DNA of 54,542 nucleotides from Verrucomicrobiota bacterium JB023. Lineage in GTDB: Bacteria; Verrucomicrobiota; Verrucomicrobiia; Verrucomicrobiales; Akkermansiaceae. The stretch is taken from positions 1-54,542 of the forward strand of contig JAUTCR010000019.1 of NCBI GenBank assembly GCA_030673895.1. Reading direction: 5' to 3'. Made by a program: the position numbers and the translations under genes. This document shows positions 44,293-53,208 of this stretch, in pieces (within the stretch, counting starts at the first letter, position 1; each line of letters begins with the position of its first letter). The notes under the pieces were generated by a model. That model made no database searches and had not been told where the DNA came from. It saw only the letters and a list, made by a program, of their open reading frames with translations.

Positions 44293-45126
44293 GTGATTAC
44301 CAGCACCCGCGAACCGCAGCTGCCGGCTCTTGCCCAAGGTCGTTCCAACGTCCTTGGCGTGGGGATCACGCCGCTCAATCTCGACTTGGCCTGTCAGGCC
44401 TTGGCGGAAGGAGCGGATTGCCCGGGCTTCACTGGCTTTGTCACCGTCACAGGTGTCCACGGGGTGGTGGAGTCCTTGCGCGATGAGGATCTCCAGCGCA
44501 TTCACAACCGTTCCTTTCTCTCTACGCCCGATGGCATGCCCATGGTTTGGGTTGGCCGTTTGAATGGTTTCAAGCACATGGACCGGGTCTATGGCCCGGA
44601 CCTCATGCTTGATGTGTTCAAGATGAGTGAAGCCACCGGTCACCGCCATTTCTTCTTCGGAGGTGCCGAGGGAGTGGCTTCCTTGCTCCGCGAGAAGCTG
44701 GCCGAGCGCTATCCCAAGGCGTCGGTGGTCGATGTTTACACTCCGCCCTTCCGGCCTCTGACCGAGGAGGAAGAAGAAGCCTTGGTCGAGAGATTGGATG
44801 AGCATCGACCTCATTTCTTTTGGGTCGGACTGAGCACTCCCAAGCAGGAGAAGTTCATGTCCGCCTTTCTCGAGAAATATGCGGACCGCTTTGCCGACTG
44901 GGAACATGGACTCGTCATGCTCGGAGTCGGGGCGGCCTTTGATTTTCATTCCGGCCGCGTCGTGCAAGCTCCCCGTTGGATCCAACGCAGTGGTTTCGAG
45001 TGGTTGTTTCGGGTCTGCATGGATCCCAAGAGACTGTGGAAAAGATATGCTGTCTCTAACACCGTCTTCTTGTCTAGGTTGCTGCCGGCGATGATGGGGC
45101 TAAAGAAATACCCTCTCAAGAGCTAA
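44293..45126 (+). CDS. WecG/TagA/CpsF family glycosyltransferase
   Basis: This protein of about 277 residues from a GTG start carries family blocks LGVGITPLNLDLACQAL, VTGVHGVVESLRDE, STPDGMPMVWVGRLNG, RVYGPDLMLDVF, HFFFGGAEGVASLLREKL, PPFRPLTEEEE, VGLSTPKQEKFM and MLGVGAAFDFHSGRVVQAPRWIQRSGFEWLFR. Family members add N-acetylmannosaminuronate or N-acetylmannosamine to lipid-linked precursors. The frame is open upstream to 44059, overlapping the epimerase gene, but similarity begins near 44293. A later start is also possible. Confidence 0.9.
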   Translation: MITSTREPQLPALAQGRSNVLGVGITPLNLDLACQALAEGADCPGFTGFVTVTGVHGVVESLRDEDLQRIHNRSFLSTPDGMPMVWVGRLNGFKHMDRVYGPDLMLDVFKMSEATGHRHFFFGGAEGVASLLREKLAERYPKASVVDVYTPPFRPLTEEEEEALVERLDEHRPHFFWVGLSTPKQEKFMSAFLEKYADRFADWEHGLVMLGVGAAFDFHSGRVVQAPRWIQRSGFEWLFRVCMDPKRLWKRYAVSNTVFLSRLLPAMMGLKKYPLKS

Positions 45127-45176
45127 GCGCAGCCAATCTCCCTTTTGCATCAGTTATCCCCCAATTAGGAACAATA

Positions 45177-46157
45177 ATGAAACTTCTAGTCACAGGAGGA
45201 GCCGGATACATCGGTTCCCATACCGTCCGCGAACTGGTCTCGGCAGGTCACGAGGTGATTGTCTTGGATAATCTTGTCTATGGTCACCGTGAAGCCCTGA
45301 TCGACGACGGCGTTCAACTCTATGAAGGAGACTTGGGCGACCAGGATTTCGTTCGGCAAATCTTCACTGAGCATGCCATTGAGGCCGTCATCCATTTCGC
45401 CGCCTATGCTTATGTTGGCGAATCGGTTCACGAGCCTCTCAAATACTATCAAAACAATCTCGCCGCTCCGCTCAATCTCCTCACCGTGATGAAGGAGTAT
45501 GATTGCAAGCGCTTCATCTTCTCCTCCACCTGCGCCACCTACGGCGTGCCGGCCACCATTCCGATCTCCGAGAACGAGTCGCAGGAGCCCATCAATCCTT
45601 ATGGCCAGAGCAAGCTCATGCTTGAGCAGGTGCTCAAGGATTGCGATGCCGCCTGGGGCTTGAAGTCCGTCTTCCTGCGCTATTTCAATGCTTCGGGAGC
45701 CTCTCTCGATGGCAAAATCGGTGAGGCCCACGACCCGGAGACGCACCTCATCCCGCGCGTCCTCATGGCCATTCGTGGAGAGATTCCGCAAGTCGATGTC
45801 TTCGGGACCGATTACGATACGCCCGATGGCACCTGCATCCGCGACTACATCCACGTCATCGATTTGGCCGACGCCCACCTGCGAGCCCTCGATTTCCTGC
45901 AGCGCGAGCAGGTGAGCGATTACTTCAATCTCGGCACCGGACACGGCATCTCGGTCAAGGCCATCCTCGAGGCTGCCGAAAAAGTCTCCGGGAAAACCGT
46001 GCCCGTCGTCTATGGCGACCGCAGGGAAGGGGACCCGCCCCGTCTCATCGCCGATGCCTCCAAGGCCAAGGAGAAGCTTGGCTGGGTCGCGAAACACAGC
46101 GACGTCGACCAGATCCTGCAGACCGCCTGGAACTGGGACGGAAACTTTGGCAAGTGA
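45177..46157 (+). CDS. galE: UDP-glucose 4-epimerase GalE
   Basis: This 326-residue enzyme interconverts UDP-glucose and UDP-galactose. Motifs: MKLLVTGGAGYIGSHTVREL (NAD loop), NLVYGHREAL, FAAYAYVGESVHEPLKYYQNN, FSSTCATYG, NPYGQSKLMLEQ (Tyr-x3-Lys), RYFNASGA, DYDTPDGTCIRDYIHVIDLADAH and NLGTGHGISV. AGGA lies ahead of the ATG. It supplies sugars for the exopolysaccharide. Confidence 0.96.
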   Translation: MKLLVTGGAGYIGSHTVRELVSAGHEVIVLDNLVYGHREALIDDGVQLYEGDLGDQDFVRQIFTEHAIEAVIHFAAYAYVGESVHEPLKYYQNNLAAPLNLLTVMKEYDCKRFIFSSTCATYGVPATIPISENESQEPINPYGQSKLMLEQVLKDCDAAWGLKSVFLRYFNASGASLDGKIGEAHDPETHLIPRVLMAIRGEIPQVDVFGTDYDTPDGTCIRDYIHVIDLADAHLRALDFLQREQVSDYFNLGTGHGISVKAILEAAEKVSGKTVPVVYGDRREGDPPRLIADASKAKEKLGWVAKHSDVDQILQTAWNWDGNFGK

Positions 46158-46185
46158 GCCGGGCCCGACCCGCTCCCCACTCGTT

Positions 46186-46779
46186 TTGAAAGAGAATATC
46201 CACCCTGACTTCGAGCGCTTTGTCAGTCGGCAAAGCAAGGAAGAGCTGCTTGGGCAAAAAGGCGTCGTCCTCTGGATGTATGGCCTCTCCGGCTCGGGCA
46301 AGTCGACCATCGCCACACAGGTCGAAAAGTCTCTGCGCGCGCAGAATCGTCTCACCGTGGTCCTCGATGGCGACAACCTGCGCAGCGGACTCAATTCGGA
46401 CCTCGGTTTCACCGATGAGGACCGCAATGAGAACGTCCGGCGCACCGCCGAGGTCGCGAAGATATTTGCCAATCAGGGACTGATCACCATCGTCTCGGTG
46501 ATCACGCCGCTCCGCCGTTTCCGCGATCTGGCCCGCAACGTCATCGGCGCCGATTTCCGCGAGGTCTACGTGCACGCGAATTTCGAAACCTGCGCCCAGC
46601 GTGACCCCAAGGGACTCTATCAAAAGGTGGCCTCTGGCAAGGTGGCCAGCTTCACCGGCAAGGACAGCGGCTTCGAGCAGCCCGAGTCCTGTGACCTTTT
46701 TCTCGATACCGAACAACAATCGGTCGATGACAGTGCCCAAGCGGTCATTCAGCTCATCGACGCCATCACCCAAGACTAA
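46186..46779 (+). CDS. cysC: Adenylylsulfate kinase CysC
   Basis: This protein of about 197 residues from a TTG start (KENIHPDFERF is the typical CysC N-terminus) phosphorylates APS to PAPS. Walker A is GLSGSGKST; further blocks are LDGDNLRSGLNSDLGFTDEDRNENVRR, FREVYVHANFETCAQRDPKGLYQKV and FTGKDSGFEQPE. In-frame TTG at 46147 is an alternative start. It is not fused to CysN as in some bacteria. Four bases separate it from cysD. In this locus it points to PAPS supply for sulfation. Confidence 0.93.
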   Translation: MKENIHPDFERFVSRQSKEELLGQKGVVLWMYGLSGSGKSTIATQVEKSLRAQNRLTVVLDGDNLRSGLNSDLGFTDEDRNENVRRTAEVAKIFANQGLITIVSVITPLRRFRDLARNVIGADFREVYVHANFETCAQRDPKGLYQKVASGKVASFTGKDSGFEQPESCDLFLDTEQQSVDDSAQAVIQLIDAITQD

Positions 46780-46782
46780 CCA

Positions 46783-47688
46783 ATGCCTGACTACCAACTC
46801 AGTCACCTCGACCAACTCGAGGCCGAAGCTCTCTTTATCCTGAGAGAGACCGCGGCCCAATTCGAGAATCCGGCCCTCCTGTTCTCAGGCGGCAAGGATT
46901 CCATCGTCATGGCCCATCTGGCCTACAAAGCGTTTCACCCCGCTCGTCTCCCTTTCCCGCTCGTTCATGTCGATACTGGGCACAACTTCGTGGAGACCAT
47001 GGAATACCGCGACCAATTCGTGGAGAAGCTCGGTGCCCGCCTCGTCGTCGGTTCCGTGCAAGAGTCCATCGACAAGGGCCGCGTGGTTGAGGAGAAAGGC
47101 CCTGATGCCTCTCGGAACAAGCTGCAGATTGTCACCCTTCTTGACACCATCGAGGAGCACCAATTCGATGCCGCTCTCGGCGGTGGTCGCCGCGATGAGG
47201 AAAAGGCTCGCGCCAAGGAGCGCTTCTTCTCCCACCGTGATGACTTTGGTCAATGGGATCCTAAGAACCAGCGTCCCGAGCTCTGGAATCTCTTCAATGG
47301 TCGCAAGCACCAGGGCGAGCACTTCCGCGTTTTCCCGCTCTCCAACTTCACCGAGATGGACATCTGGATGTATATGAAGCGCGAAGGCATCGAGCTGCCC
47401 TCCCTCTACTACGCCCATGAGCGTGACTGCGTTATTCGTAATGGCACCATCCTCGCCGTCTCTGAGTTCGTGCAGCCCCGCGAAGGCGAAGAGGTCAAGA
47501 AGATGCGCATTCGTTTCCGCACCATGGGGGATGCCACCATCACCGGAGCCGTCGAGTCCGACGCCGACACCATTGACAAGATCATCGACGAAGTCGCCGC
47601 CGCCCGCCAGACCGAGCGCGGCAACCGCGCCGACGACAAACGCTCCGAAACCGCCATGGAAGACCGGAAGAAGGAAGGATATTTTTAG
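46783..47688 (+). CDS. cysD: Sulfate adenylyltransferase subunit 2 CysD
   Basis: This 301-residue PP-loop ATP pyrophosphatase forms APS from sulfate and ATP together with the GTPase CysN. It has LLFSGGKDSIVMAHLA, VDTGHNFVETMEYRD, GGGRRDEEKARAKERFFS, PLSNFTEMDIWMYM and RTMGDATITGAV, and ends KKEGYF as is usual. The partner gene cysN, normally directly downstream, is displaced by about 420 bases carrying a four-helix-bundle gene. Confidence 0.96.
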   Translation: MPDYQLSHLDQLEAEALFILRETAAQFENPALLFSGGKDSIVMAHLAYKAFHPARLPFPLVHVDTGHNFVETMEYRDQFVEKLGARLVVGSVQESIDKGRVVEEKGPDASRNKLQIVTLLDTIEEHQFDAALGGGRRDEEKARAKERFFSHRDDFGQWDPKNQRPELWNLFNGRKHQGEHFRVFPLSNFTEMDIWMYMKREGIELPSLYYAHERDCVIRNGTILAVSEFVQPREGEEVKKMRIRFRTMGDATITGAVESDADTIDKIIDEVAAARQTERGNRADDKRSETAMEDRKKEGYF

Positions 47689-47690
47689 GA

Positions 47691-48090
47691 AGTTTTCAGA
47701 GGACAGTGTAAAGTTTTAAGCGGCATCCTACCGTGGCCTATCAGTCCTTCGAAGATTTGCTTGTCTGGCAGCGTTCTTGTCAACTTGCAGTCAAGGTTTA
47801 CGAACTGATGAGGTCTTGCCGGGATTTCGCTTATCGGGACCAAATGATCCGGTCCTCATTGTCCATCCCATCAAATATTGCTGAAGGTGCGGAGAGGGGT
47901 TCCACCAAGGAATTCTGCCGCTTCCTACATATAGCCAAAGGCTCTGCCGCCGAATTGAGAACCCAATTTTATCTTTGCCAAAAGCTGGCCCTCATCCCTC
48001 CGCAGGAAGTGAAGAGGGGAATTGAGGAAACTAAAGAACTCAGCGCCATGCTACAGGGTCTCATTAATAAACTGAAAACTTAAAACTTTA
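47691..48090. repeat. Inverted repeats bracketing the inserted four-helix-bundle gene
   Basis: TAAAGTTTTAAG (47709-47720) is the exact reverse complement of CTTAAAACTTTA (48079-48090). A second pair, AGTTTTCAG (47691-47699) and CTGAAAACT (48072-48080), is also exact. They enclose a single gene, so the block looks like an inserted unit of about 400 bases. No target duplication or transposase was seen. Confidence 0.6.
47733..48083 (+). CDS. Four-helix-bundle (23S rRNA intervening-sequence / S23 family) protein
   Basis: This 116-residue protein with a GTG start has the S23/IVP family pattern: FEDLLVWQRSCQLAVKVYEL, FAYRDQMIRSSLSIPSNIAEGAERGSTKEFCRFLHIAKGSAAELRTQFYLCQKL. Homologues are encoded in intervening sequences of 23S rRNA genes and as scattered solitary genes; their function is not established. 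Here it sits between cysD and cysN, which usually adjoin, and is bracketed by inverted repeats. It is likely a recent insertion with no role in sulfate metabolism. Confidence 0.9.
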   Translation: MAYQSFEDLLVWQRSCQLAVKVYELMRSCRDFAYRDQMIRSSLSIPSNIAEGAERGSTKEFCRFLHIAKGSAAELRTQFYLCQKLALIPPQEVKRGIEETKELSAMLQGLINKLKT

Positions 48091-48104
48091 GACCTAAGAC
48101 TCAA

Positions 48105-49349
48105 ATGGATTTACTCCGATTCACTACTGCCGGTTCCGTCGATGACGGAAAATCAACTCTCATTGGCCGCCTCCTTTACGATTCCAAGTCGATCTTCGAG
48201 GATCAACTTGAGTCCATCGAGGAGTCGTCTCGCAAGAAAGGGGATGAGCACGTTAATCTCGCCCTCCTCACCGACGGCCTGCGTGCCGAGCGCGAGCAGG
48301 GGATCACCATCGATGTCGCCTACCGCTACTTCGCCACCCCCAAGCGCAAATTCATCATCGCCGACACCCCCGGCCACGTGCAATACACCCGTAATATGGT
48401 CACCGGCGCCTCTACCGCCAACTTGGCCATCATCCTCGTCGATGCGCGCAAGGGTGTTATCGAGCAAACCAAGAGGCACTCCTTCATCGCCGATCTGCTC
48501 CGCATCCAGCACGTCATCCTCGCGGTCAATAAGATGGACCTCGTTGACTACTCCGAGGAGCGCTTCAATGAGATCGTGGCCGAATACGAATCCTTCGCTT
48601 CGCGCCTCGGCAATATCGTCGATATCCAGCCCATCCCCATCTCTGCCCTCAATGGCGACAACGTCGTCGACAAGAGCGACAAGATGCCTTGGTATCAGGG
48701 CCCGACCTTCCTCTATCACCTGGAGAACGTTTACATCGGGGGAGAGGAGAACCACGTCGATGCTCGCTTCCCCGTGCAGTGGGTCACCCGCCCGCAGAGC
48801 GACAAGTGGCATGACTTTCGCGGTTTTGCCGGTCGCATCGCTGGCGGCGTCTTCAAGCCCGGCGACGATGTCGTTGTCCTCCCTTCTGGATTCAAGTCTA
48901 AGGTCAAGAGCATCCACACCGCCGATGGCGACCTTGAGGAAGCCTACTCACCCCAATCCGTCACCCTGACCCTTGAGGATGAGATCGATGCCTCGCGTGG
49001 CGACATGATTGCCAAGCCAAACAACCAGCCCAAGGTCGAGCAAAATATCGAGGCCATGATCTGCTGGTTCTCCAAGACGCCCCTGCAGGCCCGGGGTAAA
49101 TACCTCATCAAGCACACCTCCCTGGAAACCAAGGCCATTGTCCAGGAGATCCGCTACCAAGTGGACATCAACACCTTGCACAAAAAGGAAGACGCTCCGA
49201 CCTTCGAAATGAACGACATTGGGCGCATCAGCCTTCGCACCGCGGCCCCGCTTCTCCACGACGCCTACCGCCGCAACCGCACCACGGGCTCCTTCATCCT
49301 CGTCGACCCCGGCACCAATGAAACCATGGGTGCAGGGATGATTGTGTGA
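48105..49349 (+). CDS. cysN: Sulfate adenylyltransferase subunit 1 CysN (GTPase)
   Basis: This 414-residue EF-Tu-like GTPase stimulates CysD. It has G1 [17 protein letters not shown], the ERE(Q)[11 protein letters not shown] switch, G3 [12 protein letters not shown] and G4 NKMDLV, then two beta-barrel domains (RVQWVTRPQ-like [19 protein letters not shown]). It is shorter than NodQ-type proteins with a fused kinase. With CysD and CysC it makes PAPS in the cytoplasm. Confidence 0.96.
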   Translation: MDLLRFTTAGSVDDGKSTLIGRLLYDSKSIFEDQLESIEESSRKKGDEHVNLALLTDGLRAEREQGITIDVAYRYFATPKRKFIIADTPGHVQYTRNMVTGASTANLAIILVDARKGVIEQTKRHSFIADLLRIQHVILAVNKMDLVDYSEERFNEIVAEYESFASRLGNIVDIQPIPISALNGDNVVDKSDKMPWYQGPTFLYHLENVYIGGEENHVDARFPVQWVTRPQSDKWHDFRGFAGRIAGGVFKPGDDVVVLPSGFKSKVKSIHTADGDLEEAYSPQSVTLTLEDEIDASRGDMIAKPNNQPKVEQNIEAMICWFSKTPLQARGKYLIKHTSLETKAIVQEIRYQVDINTLHKKEDAPTFEMNDIGRISLRTAAPLLHDAYRRNRTTGSFILVDPGTNETMGAGMIV

Positions 49350-49403
49350 GGTAAAATGGACCCAAATGCCCTTTCGCTGCTAGATTGACCAAGAGACACT
49401 AAG

Positions 49404-50276
49404 ATGAAAAACGGTGTTCTCATTCGAATACTTGGAAATGATCTTAGAACCCTCCATGGAGATCGACAGACAATCGACAATCTTAAATTTACTCTGCGAC
49501 ACGAATGCGAGTTTGAGGGTATCGAGAAGATCTTTCTTCTAAATCGACTCTGTTCAGAGGAAAAACGAGAAGAAATCCTAGAAATATTAAATGCATTTGG
49601 AATTGCCCACTTCGAAATACCTTTTTCGTTTTCGGAGTTTCTGAATATTTCTGGTGAACGATTGACCAAAAAAGAGTTCTCGCTTCTATCTAGAAAGGAT
49701 AAGGTGAAATTTCTTTATCCCTTTAATCTGTACTTGATCAACAACAATGGTTCGAGAAATTATTGTATCGATTATGCGAAGCGGCAAGGGTATGATTGGG
49801 TGTTTCCATTAGACTCTAATAATTTCTTGACTCGTGCTTCTTACGAGAAGCTGGCGCAAGGCTTGAAAAAACGAACGCAGTATATTGTCTTGCCTCAATA
49901 CCGTATAATGGATGCGGGATTATCGAACGATGACTGGGCAACACAGGCTTATGAACTAGACGGTTTGCCTATTCATGAGCCTCAACTCGGGTTCTCAACA
50001 AGTTGTCGACATCGATTCAACGAGAAGATATGCTATGGTTGTGGGCCTAAGGCGGAAATGCTCAATGCTTTAGGGGTTGAAGGAGAGTGGAATAAGTGGC
50101 GGGATAACGAGAAATATCTAAGTATCAAGACCAGACGTTTCTGGCTGACCCGCACACAAGTAATTGGTGAGTCCGTTCGGCTAAATCCACTATCACGGAG
50201 GAATGAAAAGTCGGCAAACTGGAATCTTCGTCAAGAAGGGCTCTACGAACTCGTGAGAAACCTTTGGGAAAAGTAA
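49404..50276 (+). CDS. Glycosyltransferase-like protein of the polysaccharide locus (family uncertain)
   Basis: This 290-residue soluble protein begins MKNGVLIRILGNDLRTLHG followed by QTIDNLKFTLRHE and KIFLLNRL, a start reminiscent of GT-A-type sugar-nucleotide folds, with YDWVFPLDSNNF where a DxD-like motif might lie. Later come FSTSCRHRFNEKICYGCGPKAEML and a C-terminal WNLRQEGLYELVRN helix. I do not recognise the family with confidence. It is the first of the AT-rich genes after cysN and is probably an enzyme of exopolysaccharide assembly. Confidence 0.6.
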   Translation: MKNGVLIRILGNDLRTLHGDRQTIDNLKFTLRHECEFEGIEKIFLLNRLCSEEKREEILEILNAFGIAHFEIPFSFSEFLNISGERLTKKEFSLLSRKDKVKFLYPFNLYLINNNGSRNYCIDYAKRQGYDWVFPLDSNNFLTRASYEKLAQGLKKRTQYIVLPQYRIMDAGLSNDDWATQAYELDGLPIHEPQLGFSTSCRHRFNEKICYGCGPKAEMLNALGVEGEWNKWRDNEKYLSIKTRRFWLTRTQVIGESVRLNPLSRRNEKSANWNLRQEGLYELVRNLWEK

Positions 50277-50374
50277 AACCGTTGCACGCCGATCTAATTG
50301 AAGTTTCTTATGCGCAACGTCGTAGCAGAAGAGGCGCTTTGACTTAGGTTAGGTAGTTATCCCGGGTAAAATCG

Positions 50375-51811
50375 ATGCCAACCAATTTTTGTCAGAGGCT
50401 TTTGAGGTCTGGGACGGCGACGCAATGGCTGTTTCTTATCGTAAGACCATTGAAGTTGCTTCTTTTGACACCCCTGGTGTTAGGGAGTTGGACAGAGCAG
50501 GAGATTGCGGTTTTTTACATTGTACTATCAGTAGTAGCATTCACTAATCTAATAACTGAATTTCTTCCCGGGATCCTAAATCCGGTGCTCGTATTTTTCT
50601 ATTCGGGAGTCGAAAATCTCGAAAATATTGGAAAAGAAAATCATGCATCTAATGAGCCCAATTGGAAGGGGTTTGGTGACACTCTCCATACGCTAAGAGC
50701 TTCCCAATGGATTCTAATGATTCTGTTTGTAGCTGTTTCGACAGCTATCTTGCTGAAGTCGCTAGTAAATCAGATTGGCTGGGAACCTTTTAAAAATCAT
50801 TATTATGAGGTCCCAATAATTATCGCCCTGCAGATCATACTGCAAGTTTCGGCAGCAGGATACAGTGGTGCGCTTCGTGCGGTGAACGAAGTAGCTGCGG
50901 TGAATAAGAATGGAGCGATTTTCGCATTACTTCAAATACTGGGTTCCGCTCTTGCTGTTTATTGCGGCGGAACACTTACGAATATCCTATGGATACAGCT
51001 GATGGTCGCTCTAGTGGGTCGTCTCGCGCTTTTCAGATTATACCGATCCGTCTTGCCCGATTTTCCCGAGGTACAATTCAGCAAAGAAATCCTGTCTTTT
51101 GTATTAAAACCTGCTTTGAAACGTCTGGTTGGTGTTCTGAGCGTTACAGGTGTACGGCTACTAAGTCCCGCACTTCTGGCAGGCATACTTCTCAGTCCAC
51201 AGCTCATTCTGTATTCGCTTATGTTAGCAATACTGAATACGCTAATTTCAGCCTCGAATGCCTTCGTTCTAAGTCAACTTCCTCGACTAGGTTCTCTTTA
51301 TGCCAGAGGAGAGGTTGGTAGGCTACGGAGTCTTGTTTTTAGACGGGTTTGTTATTCGGTATCGATGTTTCTGGTGCTCGCAATTCCTTGTGTGCTGAGT
51401 GGATGGTTCTATACTAACCATTTTGATTCCAAGTTGGCACCTTTGAGTATGGTCGCTGGAATTCTCGCAGTCTTTTTGTTTCTCGCTCTGTTTTTGATAA
51501 ATATCCTTTCGGCATGTTACAACGTGACCAATGAGCGCCCATTTTATTTGAGAAATTTGTTCTCCGGTCTGATCACTTTGGGTTTGTTGTATTCTCTCGC
51601 ACAAGCCAGCTTTGGTGGCATTGTTCCCGTTCTACTTATAGTCATTGCTCCCCAGGTTCTGTTGGTTTTTCCTTTGCTTATACAAAAAATGAAAATGTTT
51701 CTCTCGCTAAGTGATCAATATAGCTTCAAAAATTACATTAAGGTAGAATCTGCGCGATTACTCGAAGAGTTGAGAGGTTATCCTAAGAAAGGCAAAAAGC
51801 TCTACTCCTAA
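50375..51811 (+). CDS. MOP-superfamily polysaccharide flippase (Wzx-like)
   Basis: This 478-residue protein has about a dozen hydrophobic helices spread along its length (e.g. WLFLIVRPLKLLLLTPLVL, FYIVLSVVAFTNLITEF, LLSPALLAGILLSPQLILYSLML, FLVLAIPCVLSGWF). The distribution fits lipid-linked oligosaccharide flippases. It would move undecaprenyl-linked repeat units across the inner membrane. No Wzy polymerase is seen in the window. The start is the ATG at 50375, about 100 bases after the preceding gene. Confidence 0.75.
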   Translation: MPTNFCQRLLRSGTATQWLFLIVRPLKLLLLTPLVLGSWTEQEIAVFYIVLSVVAFTNLITEFLPGILNPVLVFFYSGVENLENIGKENHASNEPNWKGFGDTLHTLRASQWILMILFVAVSTAILLKSLVNQIGWEPFKNHYYEVPIIIALQIILQVSAAGYSGALRAVNEVAAVNKNGAIFALLQILGSALAVYCGGTLTNILWIQLMVALVGRLALFRLYRSVLPDFPEVQFSKEILSFVLKPALKRLVGVLSVTGVRLLSPALLAGILLSPQLILYSLMLAILNTLISASNAFVLSQLPRLGSLYARGEVGRLRSLVFRRVCYSVSMFLVLAIPCVLSGWFYTNHFDSKLAPLSMVAGILAVFLFLALFLINILSACYNVTNERPFYLRNLFSGLITLGLLYSLAQASFGGIVPVLLIVIAPQVLLVFPLLIQKMKMFLSLSDQYSFKNYIKVESARLLEELRGYPKKGKKLYS

Positions 51812-51867
51812 CTGTGCTGCTGATCTTGGCCCGAAGAACAAAATCTGTCTAATTCAAAATATTTAAT

Positions 51868-52539
51868 ATGATTAACATCAAGAAAATCGTATGGGATTCT
51901 ACTGCTTTCTTGCCCGCTAGAGCAAGAATGCATGCTGATATTTACAAACAGCTTTTCAGGAACAAAGACTCTTTTCTAAATTCGACAGGGTGGCTCGAGA
52001 GTTTCAAAGAAAAGAAGCCAGTTGATAGCAATGGAGATGAAACCGTCTGGATGAACTATGCCATTACGAGGTTCCTCAAACAGCGGCTTAAGCCCGATTT
52101 CAAGCTGTTTGAATACGGTAGTGGATACTCAACAAGTTTCTACGCTGGTCTAGTTGAAAAGGTTGTTTCGGTGGAGTACGATCAAGAATGGGCTAAATTG
52201 GTTAAGGAGAAAATTCCATCCAATGCCAGTTTAATTATCCAGGGAAAAGATGTTGATGGTAAATATTGCCGCTCGATCAAGGCTGATAACGAACTCTATG
52301 ACGTCGTGGTGATTGATGGAAGGGACAGAGTCAATTGTGTTCGTCAAAGTGAAGGGTCGCTAACGTCTAGAGGAGTGGTAGTCTTAGATGATTCACAGAG
52401 GGAGGAATATAAAAAGTCATACGAGATCATGAATGAAAGGGGATATCGTTTCGTGGAGTTCGAAGGAATTAAGCCGACTGGAATTTATTATTATCGGACG
52501 ACTGTGTTTTATAAAGACGGAAATTGTTTGGGGATCTAA
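51868..52539 (+). CDS. SAM-dependent methyltransferase-like protein
   Basis: This 223-residue protein has a class I methyltransferase core: KLFEYGSGYSTSFYAG (SAM-binding motif I), VVSVEYDQEW (motif II acidic), ELYDVVVIDGRDRVNCV and GVVVLDDSQREEYKKSYEIM. It resembles glycan-modifying methyltransferases in polysaccharide clusters. Acting on the sugar chain is inferred from context; the substrate is unknown. Its 3' end lies 26 bases before the chosen sulfotransferase start. Confidence 0.75.
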   Translation: MINIKKIVWDSTAFLPARARMHADIYKQLFRNKDSFLNSTGWLESFKEKKPVDSNGDETVWMNYAITRFLKQRLKPDFKLFEYGSGYSTSFYAGLVEKVVSVEYDQEWAKLVKEKIPSNASLIIQGKDVDGKYCRSIKADNELYDVVVIDGRDRVNCVRQSEGSLTSRGVVVLDDSQREEYKKSYEIMNERGYRFVEFEGIKPTGIYYYRTTVFYKDGNCLGI

Positions 52540-52565
52540 CCGGTAATCTTTGCTTCTTCTTTCCA

Positions 52566-53153
52566 ATGAACGTATTCATATTAAATACTGGCAGATGTGG
52601 CTCTACGACTTTTGCCAAAGCCTGTAGTCACATCGAAAACTTTACAGCCAAGCATGAGTCCCGGACGCATCTGTTGGGTGAATCTCGGTTAAACTACCCA
52701 CCGAACCATATCGAGGCTGATAATCGGTTGTCGTGGCTTCTGGGTAGGCTCGACGAGACTTATGGTGATTCCGCATTTTACGTCCATTTGACCAGAGAAC
52801 GCGAGCAGGTGGCCGAAAGTTTCGTGAAGCGCTATGATAGCGGAATCATCGAAGCGTATCGAGGGAAAGGCATTATGCTCAATTTGCCTGATAACTCTAA
52901 TCCTTTGGATGTAGCTCGAGATTACTGCGAAACAGTAGACTCGAATATTCGGCTATTTCTTCGGGATAAAAGCATGAAGATGAATATTCAGCTTGAAACA
53001 ATCGAGGTAGGATTCAGGGATTTCTGGGAGAAGATCGGTGCTGAGGGTGACATTGAAGGAGCTATCAAGGAGTTTTCCATTCGACACAATGCCTCGAAGG
53101 AGCCGAACCCTAAGAAGCCTAGCCTTCTGGGTAAGATTCTCTCCAAGAAGTGA
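52566..53153 (+). CDS. Sulfotransferase-like protein
   Basis: This 195-residue protein starts MNVFILNTGRCGSTTFAKA, the 5'-phosphosulfate-binding loop of PAPS-dependent sulfotransferases, and continues with a VHLTREREQVAESFVKRY segment matching the 3'-phosphate-binding region (Arg and Ser). The rest is compact. With CysD/CysN/CysC encoded nearby it would sulfate the exopolysaccharide. The ATG at 52566 was chosen because the loop starts there; the frame opens at 52524. Confidence 0.8.
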   Translation: MNVFILNTGRCGSTTFAKACSHIENFTAKHESRTHLLGESRLNYPPNHIEADNRLSWLLGRLDETYGDSAFYVHLTREREQVAESFVKRYDSGIIEAYRGKGIMLNLPDNSNPLDVARDYCETVDSNIRLFLRDKSMKMNIQLETIEVGFRDFWEKIGAEGDIEGAIKEFSIRHNASKEPNPKKPSLLGKILSKK

Positions 53154-53208
53154 TGGCTTTGCCGAATGGCTAGTTCGGTACTTTTTTGCCTTTCTCGTCT
53201 ATCTTTAG

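Noticed and set aside
45186-46472. 428-codon minus-strand frame over galE and cysC
   Set aside because: Antisense to two unmistakable genes and without family resemblance.
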